64,000 nt of DNA from Deinococcus depolymerans (GTDB taxonomy: Bacteria; Deinococcota; Deinococci; Deinococcales; Deinococcaceae). The DNA lies in assembly GCF_039522025.1 (NCBI RefSeq), contig NZ_BAAADB010000003.1, positions 382,200 to 446,199 on the forward strand, given 5' to 3'. Within the stretch, counting starts at the first letter, position 1. Every line of letters starts with the position of its first letter. A program made the translations under genes and the position numbers. The notes under the pieces are model-generated. The model was given only the letters and a program-made list of their open reading frames with translations. It did not search any database and was not told the DNA's origin. Shown here in pieces: positions 13,522 through 24,244 of this stretch.

Positions 13522-13549
13522 TTTTCCGTCGGGGCAGGCGTGATAAACT
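13522..13549 (+). promoter_or_regulatory. Candidate promoter for the ABC ATPase gene
   Basis: An extended -10, TGATAAACT (hexamer TAAACT, 13544-13549), has a weak -35 TTTTCC 16 bp upstream. The start would lie near 13556, giving a leader of about 130 nt. The 13437-13684 gap shows nothing else recognisable. Confidence 0.45.
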
Positions 13550-13684
13550 GCGGGCTGTCAGCAAGGCGTCAGCGTAAACCCCGGGCATTCTCGTTCGTGT
13601 ACCCCGGTTACCCGATCTTCAACCTCCGCGGCGCGGGCGTTGAGCCACTCACGGGTAAGAGTAGGGGCAAAAGGTAGGCATACC

Positions 13685-14857
<1,173 letters not shown>

Positions 14858-14859
14858 GC

Positions 14860-15011
14860 GGACCCCGTCCGTTCCATTGGCAACCCGGGACATCACCGGG
14901 TTGCCAACTCCACGTCGGGAACCCGCCCAGCTCCTCCTCTGCGGAGCAGCTCTACGAGTCGCATCCGCTCGGATGGAACGGCTTTGTAAGCCATTCAATC
15001 GGGGTCCGTAT
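14860..15011 (-). repeat. F1 interspersed repeat, copy 6 (long form, eroded right end)
   Basis: Ends GGGGTCCGTAT at 15011. The other terminus has decayed to GCGGACCCCGTCCG. The right-arm hairpin is GGCAACCCGG/CCGGGTTGCC, a third sequence version that still pairs. Confidence 0.82.
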
Positions 15012-15089
15012 GAGGGATGGCCGCCCGCTCCAGTCAGCCGGCCCGCAGCCCGCGCCCGTCCGCTGCCCTGAAGGCACCCCCCCCTCCGG

Positions 15090-15142
15090 CTCCACGTGCA
15101 ACGCGCCGCTTCACGGATAGAAGCGGCGCGTTGCACGTGGAG
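15090..15142. repeat. Perfect 23-bp inverted repeat with 7-nt loop
   Basis: The arm at 15090-15112 (CTCCACGTGC...CCGCTTC) is exactly complementary to 15120-15142 around the loop ACGGATA. No T-run follows on either side, so it is not a classical terminator. A -10-like TAGAAT lies 31 bp after it (15173-15178), before the binding-protein gene. It could be an operator, attenuator or DNA-structure element. It is not part of F1. Confidence 0.7.
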
Positions 15143-15258
15143 GCACGGGATCCTGCCTGCACGCGGATCCTGTAGAATCGTGTCATCCACCACTGGAATC
15201 TGCGTCTGATGAGGCCCGCCCCGGCGGGACCGCAGCTGAACCGGAACAAGGAGTCCTG

Positions 15259-16014
15259 ATGAAGAAAACCCTGCTGACCCTGACTGCCCTGGCCCTGCTC
15301 GCCACCACCGCCCAGGCCCGCTCCTGGGAGGACATCAAGAAGTCGGGCACCATCAAGATCGCTACCGAGGGGGCCTTCCCGCCGTTCAACCTCATCAAGG
15401 GCAAGGAACTGACCGGCTTCGAAGTTGACCTTGCCAACCAGCTGGCCAGGCAGCTGGGCCTGAAGGTCCAGTGGGTCACGCAGCCCTTCGACAGCCTGCT
15501 GATCGGGTTGCAGCAGGACCGTTACGACTTCGTGATCGCCAGCCACGGCATCACGCCCGAACGCGCCAAGGCCGTGGACTTCAGCAACCCGCACTACTGC
15601 ACCGGCGGCGCGGTCGTCAGCCGCGTGGGCGGCCCGAAGAGTGGCAGCGACCTGAAAGGCAAGACGGTGGCCGTGCAGGTCGGCACCACGTACCTCGAGA
15701 ACGTCCGCAAGGTGCCGGGCGTGAAGGAAGTCAAGACCTTCCCCAAGGACACCGACGCGCAGGCAGCGCTGCTCGCCGGCCGCGTGGACGCCTGGGTGGG
15801 CGACAAGTTCACGGGCCTGGACCTCGTGAAAGCCCAGAAGGGCAAACTGGGCGCCGGGGAACTGCTGTTCAAAGAACGGATCGGCATGGCCGTCAAGAAG
15901 GGCAACACGGGGCTGCTCAAGGAACTGAACTCGGCGCTTGCCAAGTCCCTCAGCGACGGCAGCTACGCCAAACTCAGCGGTCAGTACTTCGGCACGGACG
16001 TCCGCTGCCGCTGA
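15259..16014 (+). CDS. Amino-acid ABC transporter substrate-binding protein
   Basis: Predicted 251 aa with a Sec signal (MKKTLLTLTALALLATTAQA). Family 3 solute-binding fold: GTIKIATEGAFPPFN, LTGFEVDLANQLARQLG, DFVIASHGITPERAKAVDFS, GKTVAVQVGTTY and a final DGSYAKLSGQYFG. It would capture a polar amino acid for an ABC importer. No permease adjoins it; the orphan GlnQ-type ATPase at 21781 is a possible partner by family only. AAGGAG precedes the ATG. The stop TGA shares its A with F1 copy 7. Confidence 0.93.
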   Translation: MKKTLLTLTALALLATTAQARSWEDIKKSGTIKIATEGAFPPFNLIKGKELTGFEVDLANQLARQLGLKVQWVTQPFDSLLIGLQQDRYDFVIASHGITPERAKAVDFSNPHYCTGGAVVSRVGGPKSGSDLKGKTVAVQVGTTYLENVRKVPGVKEVKTFPKDTDAQAALLAGRVDAWVGDKFTGLDLVKAQKGKLGAGELLFKERIGMAVKKGNTGLLKELNSALAKSLSDGSYAKLSGQYFGTDVRCR

Positions 16015-16148
16015 TACGGACTCCGGTTGAATGGGCTGCAAAGGCCATTCAATCCGAGCGGAGCGAGCAGGAGAGAAACGGGTTCCGGACGTGGAGTTGG
16101 CAGATCGGTGGTGTTCCGATCTGTCAACGAAATAAACGGAATCCGTAT
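16014..16148 (+). repeat. F1 interspersed repeat, copy 7 (short form)
   Basis: ATACGGACTCCGG to GGAATCCGTAT. The right hairpin is of the AGATCGG/CCGATCT version. Directly followed by a partial copy. Confidence 0.92.
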
Positions 16149-16149
16149 G

Positions 16150-16197
16150 ATACGGACTCCGGTTGAAAGGGTTGCAACCTCGTTCAATCCGGGCGTG
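16150..16197 (+). repeat. Partial F1 copy (left end only)
   Basis: ATACGGACTCCGGTTGAAAG, a left hairpin of the GGGTTGCAACC type, then TTCAATCCGGGCG, after which the sequence passes into F2. It makes a tandem F1-F1' arrangement. Confidence 0.75.
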
Positions 16198-16202
16198 GCG
16201 TT

Positions 16203-16277
16203 AGAGTCGTTCTCCGAAGGGAGGCATCGGAACAACAGACGTCCGGTGCCTCCCTTCTCCGCTTCGCGGCTGTTCCA
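16203..16277 (-). repeat. F2 repeat module, copy B
   Basis: Reverse complement of the F2 module at 3041-3114. The stem is AAGGGAGGCATCGGA with TCCGGTGCCTCCCTT, with one G-T wobble. Confidence 0.72.
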
Positions 16278-16320
16278 GTCCGTCCGGCCCGTCCACAGTC
16301 ACCCGCTCTCGTGCGGAGCG

Positions 16321-16370
16321 TGACAAGTCCGCCCGGCCAGACAGACGGCCTCTTCATGGCAACTGCTCTG
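16321..16370 (-). repeat. F3 repeat module, copy B
   Basis: TGACAAGTCCGCCCGGCCAG to ATGGCAACTGCTCT matches the reverse complement of F3 copy A. Together with F1, F1' and F2 it fills most of the 500-bp gene-free stretch 16015-16514; 16371-16514 shows nothing recognisable. Confidence 0.68.
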
Positions 16371-16514
16371 ACGCAACAGACGGCAGTGTGACCGGCCGCC
16401 CCCTGCGCCGAGTCGGGCCACCTTCAGGGCTGGGCGGGAGACACGTGCTTCCGCCCAGCCGCTGCGTCTGTTCGCGGCCACCGGGCTCCTCCGCTGCGGG
16501 ACAGCCCGGCGTGC

Positions 16515-17720
16515 CTACGAACCGGGCGTTTCGGGCGGCAGGGCGCCGCTTTCGCTGCTGCCACGGTAGGCCGGGCTGGTCATCCAGTAGCGTTCCATCC
16601 AGCGTTTGAGCAGCGTGGTCAGCGGCACGGCCAGGATTGCGCCCGCGACGCCCGCGACGGCCAGCCCGGCCAGCAGCGCGATCAGGATCGCCGCCGGACT
16701 CAGCCGGACGGTGCGGCCCATGATCAGCGGCCCCAGCACGTTGCCCTGCAGCTGGTTGATCACGAAGTACAGCAGCGCGACCAGCGCGACAGTGGTGACC
16801 CCCTGCCCGAGCGCCAGCAGCATCGGAACGGCGGCCGCCACGACGATCCCCACGTAGGGAACCAGGGTCAACAGGCCGCTCAGCACACCCAGCGCCAGGG
16901 CATTCGGGACGTGCAGCGCGATCAGGCCGGCGCTGGCCAGCACGGCGCTGCTGAGCATCAGCAGCAGCTGGCCGCGCAGGAACCCGCCGAAGGAACCGCT
17001 CACGTCTTCCGAGAGGCGCAGCAGGGTCGGCTGCCAGCGGCGCGGAAAGACCCGCAGCAGGCCGTGCCCGACCCGGTCGTAGTCGAGCATGAAGTACATG
17101 GCGAGCGTCACGATGAACCCCGCCTGACCCAGCCAGCCGAACAGGTTGGTCAGGGTGCCCAGGACGTCCGGACCGGCGCTGACCAGCCGTTCGAGCAGGG
17201 CGCCCGTGTTCATGGTGAGGGTGCCGGTCTGCTCGTCGATGTACCGCGAGAGGCTCTCCTTGACGCCCTCGGCTCCCTTGATGCTGTCCAGGCGGTTGAG
17301 GCTGGTGTTCACGAGTTCCTTGAGGTTCCGCGCGAGGTCCGGCAGCCCGTTGATCAGGCCCGTCACCTGCGCACTGACGGTCATGAACAGCAGCGTGGTG
17401 ATGGCCAGTGTCACCACGACCAGCAGCAGCACGCCCACCATGCGGCTCACGCGCCGGCGTTCCAGCCAGGACAGGACCGGGTTGGCCAGGAAGGCCAGGC
17501 CGTAGGCGACGAGGACAGTCACGATCACGCTGGTCAGCAGTTGCGACCACCACAGCAGGACCCGCAGCCCCACGATCAGCAGCGCGGCGTACACGATCAG
17601 CCGGACGGCCGGAATATGCCACAGCGCGCGCAGCAGCTTCGGGACCGTGCGGGCCTGACGCCAGTCCGGCGGGCCGGGAAGGTCGGCAGGGGAGACGGGG
17701 CGGGACGGAGGGAGGCTCAC
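16515..17720 (-). CDS. AI-2E family (PerM/TqsA-type) membrane transporter
   Basis: Predicted 401 aa with about eight transmembrane helices: a pair near residues 40-85, one near 95-115, a long central soluble part (about 130-200), then helices to about 365. Conserved family segments are present: YGLAFLANPVLSWLERRRV, LTLVPYVGIVVAAAVP and NQLQGNVLGPLIMGRTVRLS. Family members export AI-2 or act as Na+/H+ antiporters, so the substrate is open. GTG start with a -10-like CAGGAT 6 nt upstream. Confidence 0.9.
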   Translation of the reverse strand: MSLPPSRPVSPADLPGPPDWRQARTVPKLLRALWHIPAVRLIVYAALLIVGLRVLLWWSQLLTSVIVTVLVAYGLAFLANPVLSWLERRRVSRMVGVLLLVVVTLAITTLLFMTVSAQVTGLINGLPDLARNLKELVNTSLNRLDSIKGAEGVKESLSRYIDEQTGTLTMNTGALLERLVSAGPDVLGTLTNLFGWLGQAGFIVTLAMYFMLDYDRVGHGLLRVFPRRWQPTLLRLSEDVSGSFGGFLRGQLLLMLSSAVLASAGLIALHVPNALALGVLSGLLTLVPYVGIVVAAAVPMLLALGQGVTTVALVALLYFVINQLQGNVLGPLIMGRTVRLSPAAILIALLAGLAVAGVAGAILAVPLTTLLKRWMERYWMTSPAYRGSSESGALPPETPGS

Positions 17721-17861
17721 GCTCTCATCCTGTCATCCGCGCGGGGCCAGTGGAACGCCCCGGAACGGCTGTCCGGGGCGTGAATGCTTGGGTGTTCCTT
17801 CAGGCGACCCTGAAGTCAGTTCTCGCGGGGCGTGCAGGGCGCGCTGCCCGGGGTGCGGCGG

Positions 17862-17953
17862 TCAGCCGGGCGAGCGGGTGGCGGGTTCCGGACGTGGACC
17901 GGGCAACCCGGTGTCCTTCCGGGTGGAGGGCGCACCGGACGGCAGTCCGGATC
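17862..17953 (+). repeat. Degenerate F1 remnant (right half)
   Basis: GGGTTCCGGACGTGGACC, GGGCAACCCGG paired with CCGGGTGG, and GGCAGTCCGGATC at the end. The left hairpin is not recognisable. Confidence 0.6.
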
Positions 17954-20105
17954 ACTGTGCGGCGAGGGGTGGCGGGCCGGCGCGGCTGCCGACCTTCTGC
18001 CAGAAGTACACCAGTGCGATCAGTGCCAGCGCCGCGAGGTTCCACACGATCTGCGTGGGAATAATCAGGATGAACGACGCGAGCAGCAGCAGCAGCGTCT
18101 GCAGCGGGTTCGTGCGGCGGTGCAGGAAGCGCAGCGTGGCGGCGCTGAAGGCCACCAGGCCGATGAACGCGAAGACCACCATGAAGACCGCCTCCCCGAA
18201 CGGCACGCCGTTCAGGCGTCCCCCGGCGATCAGCAGCAGCTGCGGGTTGAAGAACATCATGTACGCCAGCAACGCCGTGCGCAGCTCGTACTGGAAGGCC
18301 TGCACGCCGGTCGCGACCGGGTTGCCGCCGCTGATGGCGGCCGCCGCGAACGCCGCCAGCGCCACCGGGGGCGTGCTGTCGGCCATGATCCCGAAGTAGA
18401 ACACGAACATGTGCACGGGCAGCATCTGCGCGGGGTTGCTGGTGTCCAGGCCCGCGACCTTGGCGATGATCGGGACGATCAGGGCGCTCATCAGGATGTA
18501 GTTCGCGGTGGTGGGCAGACCCATCCCGAGAATCAACGCGATCAGCTGCGCCATGGCCAGCACCACCACCACGGCCGCGAATGACGCCACCTGCGGTCCG
18601 GCGAAGGCCAGCAGCGAGCGCACACTGTCGCTGGCCAGCTGCACGATGTCCGCCAGGCCGAAGCCCAGGCCGGTGATGGTCACGATGCCCACGATGATCC
18701 CGGCGGCAGCGGTGGCGATGGCGATCCCGATCATGGAGCGCGCGCCGCCCTCGAAGGCCTCGACGAGCTTCTTCAGTCCGTCGAGCACGCCGCGCGCCGC
18801 GCCGCGTCCGTCCCGGCCGGCAAAGAAGCCTTCCTGCAGCAGCATCATGCCCATCATGACCACGATGGTGTTCAGCGCCACGCGCTCCGGGTTGGCGTCC
18901 GGGTTGATGGTCAGCGTGCCGATCAGGTAGCCCAGCGGCAGCAGGTAGTACCAGCCGGACAGCAGGGTCTGACGCACGCGCGGCAGTTCGCTTTTCGGCA
19001 GGCCCTTCAGGTTCAGTTTCAGGGCCTCGATGTGCGTGACGACCAGCAGCGCGCCGTAGCACAGGAATGCCGGAATGGCCGCCGCGAGAATCAGGGTGCG
19101 GTACTCGATGTTCAGGTTCTGCGCCATGATGAACGCCGCCGCGCCCATCACGGGCGGCATCAGCTGTCCGTTGCTGGAGCTGGCGACCTCGATGGCTCCG
19201 GCCTTCTCGGCGCTGTACCCGACACGTTTCATGGTGCCGATGGTGATGTTCCCGCCGGTCACGACGTTACTGACCGCCGATCCCGAGATGATGCCGTTCA
19301 GGGCGCTGCTCAGGACGCTGGCCTTGGCCGGGCCGCCCCGGAAGCCGCCCAGCAGGCCCTGGGCGATGTTCATGAACCACTCGCCCGCCCCGAGCTTGTC
19401 GAACACCGCGCCGAACAGCACGAACAGGAACACGATCTGGGCACTGACGCCGATGGCCGTGCCGAAGATTCCCTCGGTGTTCGCGAACAGCTGCCCGACC
19501 ACCTGCGGCCAGGTCTGCCCGGCGTGCAGTTGCAGCTGCGGGCCCAGGTCACCCTGAATCAGGCCTTTCGGGCCGGTCAGGGCGTACAGCATGAACACGC
19601 CCGCCACGATGGGCATGGCGATCCCGATGGTGCGCCACGCGGCGAGCAGCAGCAGGATCACCATGGCGCTGCCCACCCACACGTCGGTGGGGTTCAGGAC
19701 GCCGCCCTGCTCGTTGGCGATCTTGGGGTACTGGGTGATCAGGTACGCGGCGGTGCCGGTCGCGCCGATTCCCAGCACCCAGTCGTACCAGGGCACGCGG
19801 GTCTGGGGGGCGCCCGGCGTCTTGCGGAAGGGGAAGACCAGGTACGCCAGGAAGAACGCGAAGCCCAGGTGGGTGGCGCGCAGGGTGAGGGTGTCGATGT
19901 TGCCGACCTGCGCGGCGTACATCTGGTACAGGCACCAGGCCACGGCGACCACCGTGACCAGGGTGCGCTGCCAGCTGAACAGTTTGCGTCCGCCGGTCTC
20001 GGCGGCCTCGACCATCTCGATGGCGCGGCGTTCGCCCTCGGTCATCTCGGTGCCGGGCGGGGTCAGGGTCGGGTCGGTGCTGATGGGTCGGGTTGGATCA
20101 CTCAT
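17952..20105 (-). CDS. TRAP transporter fused permease (TAXI-TRAP, DctQM-type)
   Basis: Predicted 717 aa, the size of fused 4TM-12TM TRAP permeases. The N-terminal third (to about 200) is the small-subunit-like part; the rest is the large DctM-like part with FDKLGAGEWFMNIAQGLLGGFRGGPAKASVLSS, SGSAVSNVVTGGNITIGTMKR and LGMGLPTTANYILMSAL motifs in short form. It imports an organic acid with an ion gradient, using the TAXI binding protein encoded upstream on the same strand at 20570-21538. The two genes are 464 bp apart with a repeat between, so they may be transcribed separately. Confidence 0.93.
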   Translation of the reverse strand: MSDPTRPISTDPTLTPPGTEMTEGERRAIEMVEAAETGGRKLFSWQRTLVTVVAVAWCLYQMYAAQVGNIDTLTLRATHLGFAFFLAYLVFPFRKTPGAPQTRVPWYDWVLGIGATGTAAYLITQYPKIANEQGGVLNPTDVWVGSAMVILLLLAAWRTIGIAMPIVAGVFMLYALTGPKGLIQGDLGPQLQLHAGQTWPQVVGQLFANTEGIFGTAIGVSAQIVFLFVLFGAVFDKLGAGEWFMNIAQGLLGGFRGGPAKASVLSSALNGIISGSAVSNVVTGGNITIGTMKRVGYSAEKAGAIEVASSSNGQLMPPVMGAAAFIMAQNLNIEYRTLILAAAIPAFLCYGALLVVTHIEALKLNLKGLPKSELPRVRQTLLSGWYYLLPLGYLIGTLTINPDANPERVALNTIVVMMGMMLLQEGFFAGRDGRGAARGVLDGLKKLVEAFEGGARSMIGIAIATAAAGIIVGIVTITGLGFGLADIVQLASDSVRSLLAFAGPQVASFAAVVVVLAMAQLIALILGMGLPTTANYILMSALIVPIIAKVAGLDTSNPAQMLPVHMFVFYFGIMADSTPPVALAAFAAAAISGGNPVATGVQAFQYELRTALLAYMMFFNPQLLLIAGGRLNGVPFGEAVFMVVFAFIGLVAFSAATLRFLHRRTNPLQTLLLLLASFILIIPTQIVWNLAALALIALVYFWQKVGSRAGPPPLAAQ

Positions 20106-20167
20106 GTATTCCTCATGCAGGGTGCGGCTGCGGCGCCGGCCAGCGGACGCAGCGACAGGGGGGGCTG

Positions 20168-20325
20168 ATACGGACTCCGGTTGAAGGGCTTACAAAGCCG
20201 TTCCATCCGAGCGGATGCGACTCGGAGAGCTGCTCCGCAGAGAAGGAGCTGGGCGCCCCTCCGGACGTGGAGTTGACAGATCGGTGGTGTTCCGATCTGT
20301 GAACGAAACAAACGGCAGTCCGTAT
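20168..20325 (+). repeat. F1 interspersed repeat, copy 8 (long form)
   Basis: ATACGGACTCC to CAGTCCGTAT with the long spacer and the right hairpin in the CAGATCGG/CCGATCTG version. It lies between the two TRAP genes. Confidence 0.92.
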
Positions 20326-20412
20326 GAATCCACGCGGGGCCGGGCAGCCGTTCAAGGCGAGGGGGCCAGCCCATGTTGACGGCAGCTGGCCCCGATCGGT
20401 CCTGCGGCGGGC

Positions 20413-20500
20413 TCATACGGTTTCCGTCTGTTCCGCCCGCTCCCCGGACAATGGCCGGGTTCTCAAGTTCACGCCCGGAAGGGACGCCTGGCTCTCACCC
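20413..20500 (-). repeat. Degenerate F1 remnant
   Basis: CATACGGTTTCCGTCTGTTC, then CCCCGGACAATGGCCGGG, TTCACGCCCGGAAGGG. This follows F1 read from its right end, without the left hairpin. A GGGGCCAGC/GCTGGCCCC stem-loop also lies at 20358-20391. Confidence 0.55.
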
Positions 20501-20527
20501 TGCGCCGCGCCACGGGGCGTCCGGCCC

Positions 20528-20559
20528 GGCGTGAGCGGCATGACGATGCCACTCACGCC
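20528..20559 (-). terminator. Stem-loop after the TAXI gene
   Basis: GGCGTGAGCGGCAT pairs with ATGCCACTCACGCC around GACG, 10 bp beyond the TAXI stop. One mismatched or wobble pair and no T-run. Confidence 0.5.
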
Positions 20560-20569
20560 CGGGTCCGGG

Positions 20570-21538
<969 letters not shown>

Positions 21539-21780
21539 GGGGTCCTCCAGGGGTGGTCCGGCAACCAGGGCTTCCGGAACCGGGTTGAGAATAGCCCTGA
21601 TGCTACCATGCACCGCCTGAACCCACGCCACCCGTCGCCTCCCGAACGCGCGGCAGACACGCCTCCCACCTGGCAGATGCCATCCGGCGGGCCGCTCCGC
21701 GGAGCCGGATCAGGTCCGCCGGACGGTCTGCGTGACCCCCGGCGGAACCCGGCCCGTGCGGTCGGCGCTACACTGCCGGC

Positions 21781-22572
<792 letters not shown>

Positions 22573-22591
22573 ACGCAGAATCAACCCAGTG

Positions 22592-22636
22592 CAGGCGAGG
22601 CGGCCGGTTTCCCAGAGGAACGGGCCGCCTCGCCTG
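22592..22636 (+). terminator. Strong stem-loop after the GlnQ-type gene
   Basis: CAGGCGAGGCGGCC (22592-22605) pairs perfectly with GGCCGCCTCGCCTG (22623-22636), 20 bp past the stop. No T-run. Confidence 0.6.
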
Positions 22637-22659
22637 TGGTCGGCACGGGCGGTCGCCTC

Positions 22660-22794
22660 ATACGGACTCCGATTGAATGGGCTGCAAAGGCCATTCAATC
22701 CGAGCGGAGCGAGCAGGAGAGAAACGGGTTCCGGACGTGGAGCCGGCAATCCGGTGAAGGTGCGGATTGTCAGCGAAACAAACGGAATCCGTAT
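22660..22794 (+). repeat. F1 interspersed repeat, copy 9 (short form)
   Basis: ATACGGACTCC to GGAATCCGTAT. Its last T is the first base of the TCA read as the stop of the minus-strand MFS gene. Confidence 0.92.
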
Positions 22795-24026
22795 CACGCG
22801 TCGCGGCGCAGCTTCCCGCACTGCCACCACGCGGCGGCGCACAGCAGTCCACTGACCGCGAACACCGGCGCGTACCCCACCCGGTCAGCCAGCAGGCCCC
22901 CCAGGACCGGCGTGAACAGGGCCGCGCCGACCAGGGTGTTCAGCGTACCGATGTAGCGGCTGCGGGCGTGTTCCGGCGCGATGTTCAGCAGGTGGTTGGT
23001 GTGCCCCAGGTTGAAGCCCTGCGTGGCGACGCTGGACAGCACGAACACCCCCAGGTACGCCCAGGCGTTCAGACCCAGCGCGCCGACCGCAATGGCGTAC
23101 AGCGGGGCCAGACCGTAGAACACGCTGGCGTAGCGGATGATGCGGCGCGAACCCTTGCGTTCCGCGACCCGCTGCCACACGACGTTCGACAGGGGCGCGG
23201 CGCCGGTCAGGGCCATCACGAACACCCCCAGCGTGGCCGCGGGGTAGTGCAGGTCACGCAGGGCGTTCACCGCGAAGAACGGTTCGCTCATGCTGGCCGC
23301 AGCCAGCAGCAGCCGCACGGTCAGGAACGCCCGGAAGTGCGGGTCGCGCAGCGTGCCGGGAATGGCCCGCAGTTCCCCCCGGAACCCCTGTGAGAGCAGC
23401 GGCGGGTCCGGGGGTTCCTTCACCAGCCCGAACACCCAGTACCCGAACGTGAACGCGGCGGTGCCGAGCGCGAAGATCAGCGCGTAGTTCAGCGGGAACG
23501 GCAGGTCCGACGCCAGAATCCAGCGGACCAGCAGCCCCGCCACGAAGGCCAGCAGGCCGCCGTACAGGTTGCGGGTGCCGAAGAACCGGGGCCGACGCTC
23601 GGCCGGGACGGTCTTGCTGACCACCTCCAGGAACGGCAGTCCGGACACGCCCGACGCCAGCGCATTGAGCAGCATCGCCAGCACGAACAGCGTCAGGCAC
23701 AGCCCGGGCGAGTCGGTCAGCAGCGCGGCCACCGCCACCATGCTGAGGTACGTGCCGGTCCGGACCAGCGCCGCCGAGCGGTACACCGGCAACTTGAACG
23801 GCAGGCTCCGGACCCGCGCGGCCACCAGCAGCTGCGGCAGCATCCAGCCGCCGGCCGCGATGGCGGGCAGCAGGCCGATCACCCAGTTGGGGGCGCCCAG
23901 CCGCGCCGCGAAGCCCACCACGACCACCGACACGTTCAGGAACCCATCACCGGTGAAGACCGCCCAGCCGTTCAGGATGCCCAGGCGTTCGTTGCGGTCC
24001 CAGGAGCGGGCGGGGGCGGGCGTCAT
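22794..24026 (-). CDS. Major facilitator superfamily transporter
   Basis: Predicted 410 aa with about twelve hydrophobic helices and MFS loop patterns (FFGTRNLYGGLLAFVAG, VAERKGSRRIIRYASV, GTLNTLVGAALFTPVLGGLLADRVG in part). Substrate unknown. Start: the ATG at 24026 is favoured because a good -10 hexamer GATAAT (24034-24039) lies 7 nt upstream; the alternative ATG at 24035 overlaps that hexamer. The gene ends exactly at the F1 boundary. Confidence 0.88.
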   Translation of the reverse strand: MTPAPARSWDRNERLGILNGWAVFTGDGFLNVSVVVVGFAARLGAPNWVIGLLPAIAAGGWMLPQLLVAARVRSLPFKLPVYRSAALVRTGTYLSMVAVAALLTDSPGLCLTLFVLAMLLNALASGVSGLPFLEVVSKTVPAERRPRFFGTRNLYGGLLAFVAGLLVRWILASDLPFPLNYALIFALGTAAFTFGYWVFGLVKEPPDPPLLSQGFRGELRAIPGTLRDPHFRAFLTVRLLLAAASMSEPFFAVNALRDLHYPAATLGVFVMALTGAAPLSNVVWQRVAERKGSRRIIRYASVFYGLAPLYAIAVGALGLNAWAYLGVFVLSSVATQGFNLGHTNHLLNIAPEHARSRYIGTLNTLVGAALFTPVLGGLLADRVGYAPVFAVSGLLCAAAWWQCGKLRRDA

Positions 24027-24103
24027 GGGGGGCATTATCCTCGCCGCGCCACGCTTCTCCGCCGGTCAGTTCCGCATGCCCGGACGGTGGCCCGGGCGTC
24101 CTC

Positions 24104-24238
24104 ATACGGATTCCTTTTGTTTCGCCAACAATCCGGAACTTCACCGGATGGCCGGCTCCACGTCCGGAACCCGTTTTTCTTCTACTCGCTTCGCTCGGAT
24201 TGAACGGGCTTTACAGCCCATTCAATCGGAGTCCGGAT
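24104..24238 (-). repeat. F1 interspersed repeat, copy 10 (short form)
   Basis: ATACGGATTCCTTTTG to GGAGTCCGGAT, minus orientation, between the divergent-promoter side of the MFS gene and the 3' end of the ClC gene, whose stop is 6 bp away. Confidence 0.9.
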
Positions 24239-24244
24239 CAGTCC

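Noticed and set aside
15206..15213. CTGATGAG resembling a hammerhead ribozyme core
   Set aside because: The second core segment (GAAA after the stem) is not found in the flanking sequence.
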